From: Fragilariopsis cylindrus CCMP1102
Taxonomy: Eukaryota > Bacillariophyta > Bacillariophyceae > Bacillariales > Bacillariaceae
Direction: 5' to 3'
Length of the DNA stretch: 63,995 nucleotides
NCBI GenBank assembly: GCA_900095095.1
Contig: FMBT01000091.1
Coordinates: forward strand, 1 to 63,995
The position numbers and the translations under genes are program-made. Positions 55,699 through 63,995 of this stretch are shown here, piece by piece (the first letter of the stretch is position 1; each line of letters begins with the position of its first letter). The notes under the pieces were generated by a model that saw only the letters and a list, made by a program, of their open reading frames with translations, was not told the DNA's origin and made no database searches.

Positions 55699-57195
55699 AT
55701 GACGACATCCCATAATACCGGTACTAAAACCAACGACAATAAAGACAACGAAAAAATGACAACGTATACAGCTCCAACGAATTCACCTGTAACGCACCAA
55801 CCTCGTTACACCTTGTATGGTACGAATCTTACGGATGAACATTTAGGTGCAAGAGTTATATTTGCAACAGATGAATTCTTTGCGACAGCAGATAACCTAC
55901 TTAAGCGAGAAGCTCCTGAATATGATCCAAACGCGTATTGTTCTCAAGGAAAAGTAATGGATGGGTGGGAATCTCGGCGTCGTCGTCAACCTGGTCATGA
56001 TTGGTGTGTAATCCGACTCGCATACCGTGGTACAATTGCTGGTATTGAAGTCGACACTGCATTCTTTACTGGAAATTATGCTCCAGGGATTTCTATCCAG
56101 GCAGCTAATATACCTGACTATTCATCAGACGAACACGATGAATGGATGCCTGGTTCATTCGATAGATTCGAACGAGGTGGTGGCATCCGCGGTAGTAAGG
56201 CCGATTCTGACCTTATTACTAAAGCAGAAGATGTATGTGGTCAACACGAATGGAAAACATTGGTTTCATCTGTAGAATTGAATCCAGGTTATCCCGAAAC
56301 AAGAATGCATCACTTTACCGCAGAAGATCATTCTACACCCTTTACACACATTCGTATTAATTACTTTCCTGATGGAGGAGTTGCTAGAGTCAAAGTTTAT
56401 GGTTCTGTCAGTGTCGATTTTACTCGAGATGTGTTTGGAATATTAAAAGCTAGTGAACCGGTCCCCGTATTGGACTTAGCCAGTATGGCCTTAGGTGGAC
56501 GTGGATTGGCATGTTCTAACAAACACTTTGGTGTACCACGTAATTTGTTAAAACCTGGTCGTGGATTAGATATGGGTGATGGTTGGGAAACTGCCAGACA
56601 TATGAAACGACCACCAATCATAAACACCAACCCCGAAACCGGCTTAGTCGATACTGATTTAGGAGATTGGTGTATTCTACAATTGGGAACAATCACTGCA
56701 CAAGTCGAAAAACTTGAAATCGATACCTGTCACTTTGTAAGTAACATGCATGTACAATATTTTTGATTTTAGTCTGCTCATAGCAGAAAAACTGCATACT
56801 TATCCAATTTTCTAAATTTTAATCTTTCGTTTGCTTTGCAGAAAGGTAATTACCCAGAAAGTATCATGGTGGAAGGAGGATGTGCAAGAAACATGAATGC
56901 CGAGGTTCACGATGAAAAGGACGATGAAGATGATGTTAAGTTTGAAGATCTGAACATTAAATGGTTCCCACTATTGAATAGAACCAAACTTGGACCTGAC
57001 AAAATCATTTCCTATGAGTTAGATCGTGGCGACCTAAATCAGCCATTTGCTGATGCTCCATATATCAGTCATATCAGAGTAAATATTTATCCTGATGGCG
57101 GAATATCTCGAGTTCGTGTTCATGGACGACCTAAACGAATGGAAGAAAAGGAAAGAAAGTCCATGAGACGTGTTTTGAGTGGTTTGGAATTGTAA
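55699..57195 (+). CDS. Allantoicase, two exons
   Basis: Allantoate amidinohydrolase (EC 3.5.3.4), which splits allantoate to ureidoglycolate and urea in purine breakdown. Exon 1 is 55699-56736 (CACTTT|GTAAGT) and exon 2 is 56842-57195 (TTGCAG|AAAGGT), giving 463 residues. The two tandem jelly-roll domains of the family are visible. Domain 1 has GARVIFATDEFFA, GKVMDGWESRRRR, HDWCVIRLAYRGTIAGIEVD, HIRINYFPDGGVARVKVYG. Domain 2 has the matching NKHFGVPRNLLKPG, MGDGWETARHMKRP, DWCILQLGTI, HIRVNIYPDGGISRVRVHG. An acidic loop lies early in exon 2. No targeting signal is visible, so a cytosolic or peroxisomal site cannot be decided. ATG 55699 opens an Asn/Thr-rich tail before LTDEHLG. Confidence 0.96.
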
Positions 57196-57970
57196 AAGAA
57201 AAAGAAAACGTTCTTCTGTGAACGAACATCATTTTCGACGAAAGTGTACAATTTTATTTCTCTTCTGTCATATCAGGGCAGCGGTGAGTTGGTTCTTGAT
57301 TTGAACATTTTCTAAACGTATGCCACACCTCTACTAGGCCTGCAATATCCACTTGAAAAAAATGTAGTAATGATCACTTATAAATGCCATGTTAACACGA
57401 TATCAATTATTTTGTAGAACATTTAATGGGGCAACGTATAATACCATCCTCTCATTCGTGTTACAGTTCATCTATTGAATCTTGCTGCCTTGAACCATAA
57501 TCTACCCAATGGGGAACCTAGCGAGGCAGTACACTACGGCATACAATTACGCAGTCAGGCCTTCTACTACATAAACATACTTACCGTATCTTGTATTATT
57601 TCTCTTCTAGTTAGCCTCATATGTTAGTTAGTAGTATTAAAAAGTACTTCGTATTATTTTATTGCTAGTTAGTAGGTTGTATATATAGCCAATAGTAGTA
57701 TACTACTATTACGTAGGAAGATCGTAGTTTTTCGCCGCCTCTTGGAATTATTATGTATTATATATATAATTGTATTGTAGTGTGACACACAAAAACAAAG
57801 AATATTGAGATATTCCAATGAACATCGTTCGTTCCTTCGTTCCCATAAATTGAAGATGAACACAGAACGACTTTATAACATCGTATTACTTTTTACACAT
57901 GATTGTAACTGTTATTGTTACTGTTATTGTTGTGTTTCCGTTTCGTTCTTTCGTCGTTTCTTTTTTGGTA
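57196..57970. other. Intergenic between convergent genes
   Basis: 775 bp with no supported gene; TTAGTTAGTAGTA-like words recur at 57610-57680. Confidence 0.45.
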
Positions 57971-59440
57971 TCAATCTCTCTTTCGTTTTCGCTCTGTTAT
58001 TGTGGTTTTCGAATTCATCCTTTTTGTTCTTCCTAAAGGATTGCTGGTCCCATCGTTTTTATCATTGCTATTATTGTAATTGCTGTCATCATTTTTATCA
58101 TTATCATTATTGTTGTTCCTATTGCTTACTGCCGTTATCGCTAATGGTGATGGATTCGATAATAGTTTCACCAAAATATCAGGTTCTCTCCGGATCAAAA
58201 AATAGACACAATCTATATGAACATTTTCATCAATAGCTGCCATCATTAATGCTTCCACAATATTTAATGGTGATGCATGATTGTCCAAAGAAGTAGAATA
58301 ACGAATAAGAGTGTCTTCTACTACTTCCATCACTTGTTCATGTCCATATTTTTCACAAGCAATTTTGAAGGGTGTGTCACCTTCATTGGTTTTGATGAAT
58401 AGGAGATTAATTCCTTTCTTCTTTGGAAAATAATGAATTCCATATTCGAAAATAGATTGGAATCCTCGAATTGAATCTCTATTGAGGTAAGAGGAACGAA
58501 GTGGTAGATTTGAATATTCAGTAGTATGTGTTAATGCGGACGGATCCCATTGAACCAAGAACCGAAATCGTTTCTCTCCAGAATGAAATAATGGCAAGAC
58601 AAGTCGTTCAATAGGTCATACTTTGAATATCTTCTTTCTTTAGAAGACCCATTTTCTCAATTGAATCAAAACTTGTAGATATTTATCATCGATATGTTCA
58701 TGATATTCCTGACTACGACGTTCGATCGGGTCACTACATATGAGGTAATGCAGAACATGACGTATATCATGTGTTTCATCTTCAAATAACAATCCTCCTC
58801 TATGCTGCTCATCAAATAAGCCGAACTCTATCGCTAGCCTAGCTACGAGAGGGATGAAAGGAGCAGATTTCACGTTGCACCACTGGTCAGAGGACCAGCT
58901 GCCGTCTGGATAGAGTGTGACTGCGAGGAATTGAATTGGATACAACACCACTCGTTCCTCCTCCTCCTCCTCATCGTCATCATCATCACCTTCATAAATT
59001 GCAATTTCTTTTCTTCTCGTCATAACGCCAGGAAATAATCGTAGTACAGTTTCAACTTCAGCTTCTGTATCACGATCGCTATCTAGTCCCTGATAATTAC
59101 CATCGTCATGGTCCCTTTCACAAATCATATCATGAATATCATCTTTTAGAGTTTCAAGAAAAGTTTCAACTAATTCATCAGTTTTATTTTCTGATCGAAA
59201 AGGAAATTCTTCTGTTTTTTGAAGGACCGTAATCAATTCGAGACGTCTTCTCCTACGGGCATCAGCGGCTTGATGCTCTTGACCATCTTCGTTATCAATA
59301 TTGGCATATTCCATGGCTTCTATCGTCGTCGTCTTCGTCGTCGCTGTTGTTGTTTGGTTGTGTGTCTTCAGTGTGCTTTTGTCTTCTCTCAAAAGATTTT
59401 TACGGCGTTCTGAATGTTTTGAGGATTTCAGATGCAACAT
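57971..59440 (-). CDS. Member of a presumed diatom-expanded family (WDPSALTH type), frame broken in the middle
   Basis: A protein of unknown function. It resembles a family that I recall as having many copies in pennate diatom genomes, with weak ankyrin-like features. The N-terminal part from ATG 59440 includes VETVLRLFPGVMTRRKE, YPIQFLAVTL, CNVKSAPFIPLVARLAIEFG, and DKYLQVLIQLRKW. The C-terminal part (58597-57971) includes EKRFRFLVQWDPSALTH, RGFQSIFEYGIHYFPKKKGI, GDTPFKIACEKYGHE and CVYFLIRREPDILVKLL, then an Asn/Asp tail. Between them (about 58655-58580) three separate one-base additions, in AAAA, AAA and TTT contexts, are needed to read MGLLKKEDIQ.YDLLNDL into EKRFRFLV. Either the gene is decaying or the assembly is poor here. 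Confidence 0.62.
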
Positions 59441-59720
59441 CTAAAATTTTATATATGTTCGTTTCACAAAGACTTATCGACTCACTCGACTTAGTGCAGA
59501 TAAAAAAATCTAGTCCGTGATCGAATCCAGTCCCGTACGGTGGATCGAAAGTGATTTCCCAAATTTGGCTCGAATTATAATTTAACGGAGACAAAGACAC
59601 ATCACAACAATTAACAAGAACTCTTCAACTCTTCGGCAGTACAACGACACATCACCACTGCTTTCCTATTCAATTTTGTGCTTCTGTTATACATTAATAG
59701 TAATAATAATAAAAAAATCT

Positions 59721-60469
59721 ATGACGATGGACGGTACCAGTACAGGTAGACGAGAAGCGGGAGCTTCTGGCAATAGGAAACCAATCACAATGGCTGACTT
59801 TTTCCGACCGATCGGCGACGCCGCTAATACTGAAAATAAGATAATCATCAACAATACCTGTAATAGTACGGTAATAGTACCAGTACCAGTACCAGTACCA
59901 GTACCAGTAATACGTTTTCTTCACAGGAGAAGCAACATCCAATTTCACCATCGTCGTATACTGTACGAGCGACGAAAAAGGGGAATGTTCCGGTTGTGAT
60001 CGAATCACGGAAACATCATAAGGTTGTTGTCTTGTCGAATGTTGAGGGAGATATTGAAAAATTATTATCAATATTGAAAAAGAAATTAGGAACGGGGGGT
60101 AGTATACAGAAAGGGAATAATTCAATTGAAATTAGTGGTGGGAAAGATAAACATCTTGAAGTTATTGCAAAATTTTGTATCGAATCTGGATGTCTAGTCG
60201 GTGCGTCGAAACATACGAAAGGAACGGTCGAGACAAAAAGCAGCAACAACAAGAAATATGAAAAAGAGCAAAAGAAGGAACCAGCAAAAATCGAAAAAGC
60301 ACCACTAAATACAATTGTTCTGAATCCGAAAGTAATCAAAACGATGAAACCAATCAAATTAAAGGAACACCTATCAGCTAGACAATTATCGACACAAGGT
60401 AATAAAAAAGAATTGATTGCAAGACTGATGATGTCAGCAGCAACAGAAACAGCAATAGCATCGACGTGA
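59721..60469 (+). CDS. eIF1/SUI1-like domain protein with C-terminal SAP domain, one frame break
   Basis: The N-terminus starts at ATG 59721 (TMADFFRPIGDAANTEN). The main part, read one base back, runs SSQEKQHPISPSSYTVRATK, then a SUI1/eIF1-like core (KVVVLSNVEGDIEKLLSILK, KLGTGGSIQKGNNSIEISGG, HLEVIAKFC), as in translation initiation factor eIF1. It ends with a SAP-type helix pair (KLKEHLSARQLSTQGNKKEL, IARLMM), usually a nucleic-acid-binding module. The two frames meet in a hexanucleotide repeat (CCAGTA)n at 59876-59909, where one added base would join them. The in-frame codons of the repeat give Pro-Val or Ser-Thr depending on frame. Start codon recognition or ribosome-associated roles are plausible; the combination with SAP is unusual. 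Confidence 0.72.
59876..59909. repeat. (CCAGTA)n hexanucleotide repeat in coding sequence
   Basis: Five to six units inside the eIF1-like gene, at the place where its reading frame changes. Confidence 0.9.
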
Positions 60470-61198
60470 CGTGACGTTTTGACACGATGAGATCGTTTTG
60501 GGGCTCGGAAATCAAGTCAGTCACTGTTACTGTTGCGTCAAGTACTACTTGCATGCAAAGATACATATTTATCTTTTTGTACCGATAAGTAACCGTTTGA
60601 TGTCGTTTCTATCTTGAATACCAAAAGGGAAAGAGATGACACTGATCGTCAAGAATGAACAGGTCATAGAAACGAATCGAATGAGATCGATGTGACGACA
60701 AACAACCATTGCTCTGATTCTCGAATCGATTATCCTGTGAGGGAATTGTGGGCGTTATGATTTTATGTCGGGAGTTGTATCGTACTTGCTAAAGTAATAA
60801 TGATGATTAAAACCAATTCAACATTTTGCGCTACAGACAGACAATAACATTGAGCCAAGAAAGAATAATCTCTCGATTTTAATTCAAAATTGCTTGCTGA
60901 TATTTTTTAATTTTAAAGTATCATTTCCTATATAAAGTAGAGGTATAATACTGAATACTAGTACCATTTGTTTAATTTTATATATATTGTTGAATTAAGA
61001 AAAGCAGTAGTGAAGGAAGCCGTGCCCCCGGTGTTAATCAAACATGATTGATGGTTGTCATCAATATTATAGCACTCATTTATAATACAAATAGTGTATA
61101 AAGTACTTGGCGGCTTGGCGGGTGTTCCTTAGATGTAGTGTGATTATGGTGTACACGAGTAGCCCCCCCCCCCCCCCCGTGCCGTCCTGTTGTGTTAT
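60470..61198. other. Intergenic, with a C16 run
   Basis: 729 bp between convergent genes. No gene; a run of 16 C lies at 61163-61178. Confidence 0.55.
61163..61178. repeat. C16 homopolymer
   Basis: Sixteen consecutive C in an AT-rich region, about 20 bp from the 3' end of the minus-strand gene at 61199. Confidence 0.9.
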
Positions 61199-61717
61199 TC
61201 AACTACTCCAGCATTTAGTTTCATAATATGTTCTACTATTTTTGTTGTTGTTTCTTCTATCTCCATATCCACACATATTAGCGACGAAGGGTGGTTTTAC
61301 TGTTGGAAAGAATGTTTCTGGTCGACGACATTTTGGATCAAAGACATGACAGTCACGAACAGAGGAAGATCCACAATATTCACATGCCAAAGGAAGACGG
61401 AAGGGTATATACGGACGTGTGATATCTTCTTCTTCCTGAACTCTTTCATTTTCTTCACCACCTTGTTGATCATTAATATCGTTATCTGTTGTTGTTCTTG
61501 TTGTCGTCATTAATTCAATTGGAAGACAATGTATTGTGGCTATTTCAAGTACCCGATCGAATGATTTCGAGATATTATTGATGGATGACGAAAGTAACGA
61601 TGAAAATGATTCGTCTAATCCATTGCTATTGTTGTTGTTCTCGTCGTTGCTATCATAATCGCCGGCATTGTCATTGTCAACGTTGGAAATGACTACTGCG
61701 GGCGATAGTGACACCAT
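61199..61717 (-). CDS. Unknown Cys-containing protein
   Basis: A single open frame of 172 residues from ATG 61717. The first half is Asn/Asp/Ser-rich with one ordered stretch (SKSFDRVLEIATIHCLPIEL). After an acidic Glu run comes YIPFRLPLACEYCGSSSVRD, CHVFDPKCRRPETFFP and KPPFVANMCGYG. The Cys spacing (CEYC...C...C) could bind a metal ion but fits no family I know. No signal peptide or membrane helix. The non-repetitive C-terminal half supports a real gene. Confidence 0.5.
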   Translation of the reverse strand: MVSLSPAVVISNVDNDNAGDYDSNDENNNNSNGLDESFSSLLSSSINNISKSFDRVLEIATIHCLPIELMTTTRTTTDNDINDQQGGEENERVQEEEDITRPYIPFRLPLACEYCGSSSVRDCHVFDPKCRRPETFFPTVKPPFVANMCGYGDRRNNNKNSRTYYETKCWSS

Positions 61718-62230
61718 TTTATTACTCGTTTCGTTGATGTTAAGAATAAACGTTATTAGAATACGACGTCAATTATTTATACTATACTATACTATACTAT
61801 ACAATACAATACCAATGACGATGATGGCTGATAGCGATTTGACGACACTACCGTATATCTTATATCGCAGTGATCGGTTGTGATCATAGCATTATTATTC
61901 AAGTAATCGATGAAGAACTGCTCCGACCGAAATACTAGTAGCTGCAAATGGTGTTGCCACTACAGTATTTGAAGGTTTGAAAATGGTACGGAGTCGTTGT
62001 CTATTATTTCTTTCTTTCCATTTGATAACTTATATTTTTTTTACTCTTATCTATGGTCCAAACGTGCAATGGCGTGGGATAGGACTCGACTCGACTAGGT
62101 CGATTAGATCAAACTTATTTCTTACAGTATCTTTTTGTTGTTTCTATGCAACAAACAAACAAACAAACAAACAAACAAACCTTGAACCTACAGTAGCTTT
62201 CAGATAGCATTAGTACCAACATTTATCATC
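61718..62230. other. Divergent intergenic region with ACAA repeat
   Basis: 513 bp between divergent starts. It holds an (ACAA)n run at 62151-62180 and a TATAC repeat near 61780-61812. Confidence 0.55.
62151..62180. repeat. (ACAA)n microsatellite
   Basis: About 7.5 perfect units, 50 bp upstream of the start at 62231. Confidence 0.93.
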
Positions 62231-63379
62231 ATGGCTTTGATGCTTCTCGCTGGTGCGGGCTACGCACTATACAAACAACAACAAGAGAAAGAACCAACTA
62301 AAGAATTTAAGGACTATGAGTTGGATCCAGCTGTGTTACGATTTTTCAACGATGAAAAAGATGATGACGAGACGACCACAACAAGCAGCACGAAGATAGG
62401 ATTCATAGAATTTCTACCATCGGAATTAGCGATGGGTCAGTACTCGAATTCATTAACGACAATCACATTTTACGAAGGTGACTATTTACAAATAAAATTA
62501 CAATTAGAATGTAGAATTAAGGAAGTATTAACAGTTAATCCATGGCTGGGAGGACGATTGGTAGTAAACCGGGCGAAGAGGATCTCAAGTTATGGTACGA
62601 CCCAGAATGCAATGACAGACCCTCCAATATCTATACGTGTCACGAACCGGGTGTCATCCCACTCCAACGATCGACGAAGTATCGACAATACAAGGATTAC
62701 CTTCCTGATTATTCAGTCTGTGTTCCTCCCTTACAGGGATTGATAGGAACGAATCATCCAGTGTTTAAGGTGACTGTCGTTCCGGACGTGATTGAACATC
62801 ATGGACGATTTGCAGTCATTGTCAGTCAATCACATATGATTGGAGACGCTCACACCTATTATAAGATCTTTCATATGCTGTTTAACTCGAAGGAAAATAA
62901 AAATAATGACAGTAACAATAACAATAACAATAACAACAACAACAATAACAATTGCCGACGAATGATTAACACGGCACCGGTGGAATATATGAATCCAATT
63001 CGCAGATCTGACGTGCAGTATCATATCGAAAAGCATATGGGTATTCAAGAGGCTTCATACATAGACAAAGCACATCCAAATATGGTGGACGAAATGGTCG
63101 TTATGGTGGCATCCAAGATAGATGCCGATAACGTTGTGAATAATCAGAAAAAGAAAAAAAAACAATGTTATTTACCGTAAATGAGAAATGGTTGAAAGCG
63201 AAAACAAAGGAATGTATTGCAGCTAAAAAGGAGGAGTTTTTAGAAAAAATTGCAAACAGAAAAGAAGAATTGAAGGAAAAAATTGATACATTTAATAAGA
63301 ACCTAGAGAATCAAAACACCAGCGGTGACTTATTTTTTCAACAAGATGAATTGAATCGGCTTCATCACGGGACAACAGC

Positions 63380-63423
<44 letters not shown>

Positions 63424-63995
63424 CGAGAACTCAATCCAGTGGGTCAATGGATGGTACTAATAACAACATAAGTAGTAGCAGTATATCGTCATCATCCTTC
63501 AATGAGGACGACGAAATACATCCCACTGATGTCTTGTTGTCGTGGTGGTTTAATACATCCGACGCTGATATTGGATTGATTCCTCACCACTTACGAAAAG
63601 AATTAAACGTACTTTCTGAAATGAATGCTGGTAATTACAACACTCCAATTCCCTATACGAAGCCCGATTATAAGACACCATATCAGATACATGAATCTAT
63701 CAAAAAAGGCAAACGCGTGTTTTCAAAGTACTTCGAAACACCATTGCCGCGAATAACAACAGGTTATAGTTTTGCCATGGGCGTAGATTGGTGTAAACAT
63801 TACTCCGGACGGTATTGGAACAATAACGATCATAGTAATAACGAGAAGCATCAGGAGGATGGAAGCACCAACGAGAATAAGAATGACATCGTTGATGACG
63901 GCATCAAAAAAGACCTTCATGTCCCTTTTTTCACTGATTCCGATATTGCTGTGATACCTACCAAGATGGACGTTTGTTTACTATTTACAGCCAAA
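62231..63995 (+). CDS. HxxxD acyltransferase/condensation-like protein (3' partial), two frame breaks
   Basis: From ATG 62231 the N-terminus has a short hydrophobic stretch (ALMLLAGAGYALY), then DYELDPAVLRFFND, ELAMGQYSNSLTTITFYEGD and TVNPWLGGRLVVNR. The frame then moves back one base near 62570 (GGG run) into EEDLKLWYDPECNDR. QSHMIGDAHTYYKIFHML holds an HxxxD motif as in condensation, BAHD and wax-synthase type acyltransferases. A second -1 step at the A9 run (63153-63162) leads into MLFTVNEKWLKAK, after which the frame is open to the window end (LLSWWFNTSDADIGLIPHHL, GYSFAMGVDWCKHYSGRYW). One added base at each point gives a continuous protein of at least 588 residues. Asn and Thr runs (62912-62950, 63377-63424) are encoded by repeats. 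The substrate is unknown. Confidence 0.65.

Overview
The window looks like nuclear DNA of a raphid pennate diatom, possibly of the Nitzschia / Pseudo-nitzschia / Fragilariopsis type (inference). Four things point there. Introns are sparse and short (about 70-220 bp) with GT...AG ends. Two products carry signal peptides that end in an ASAF/ADAF-like motif, typical of the complex red-lineage plastid. Many proteins hold long Asn, Asp, Gln or Ser runs encoded by trinucleotide repeats. Two products resemble families I associate with pennate diatoms. DNA between genes is AT-rich and genes lie on both strands without operons.

Layout. 0-9 kb: NADH pyrophosphatase (cut by the left edge), a small DUF1294 membrane protein, an unknown two-exon protein, a small plastid-type precursor, and an aspartyl/asparaginyl beta-hydroxylase-like protein. 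9.5-18.5 kb: a class 3 lipase with an acidic insertion, a decayed fragment of a sulfhydrylase gene, a broken TPR-like gene, and an ABC1/UbiB kinase. 18.9-31 kb: O-acetylhomoserine sulfhydrylase, an unknown acidic protein, a calpain, a carotenoid-isomerase-like oxidoreductase, and an unknown membrane protein. 31.6-36.4 kb: a low-complexity protein, a secreted GH99-like enzyme with CBM and lectin domains, and tRNA-Thr(AGT). 36.4-39.3 kb is gene-poor. 39.3-50.5 kb: a PERK-like ER-stress kinase, a tandem-pore K+ channel-like protein, a type II glycosyltransferase, and a three-exon histidine phosphatase. 50.7-51.1 kb: a Stowaway-like MITE. 52-64 kb: a membrane-anchored SAM methyltransferase-like protein, a secreted protein with a duplicated module, allantoicase, a broken protein of a presumed diatom-expanded family, an eIF1-like protein with a SAP domain, an unknown Cys-containing protein, and an HxxxD acyltransferase-like gene cut by the right edge.

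The genes do not form a pathway. They cover purine and sulfur salvage, carotenoid and plastid function, ER stress, glycan processing and ion transport. One signal runs through the window. About half of the conserved genes are broken by one-base frame changes, nearly all needing one extra base and usually in a homopolymer, and two genes carry an in-frame TAA. Neighbouring multi-exon genes (calpain, GH99-like, allantoicase, histidine phosphatase, PERK-like) are intact. Either the assembly has uncorrected homopolymer deletions or part of the gene set is decaying; this can be tested. No clear prokaryotic-type defence or mobile gene system was found.
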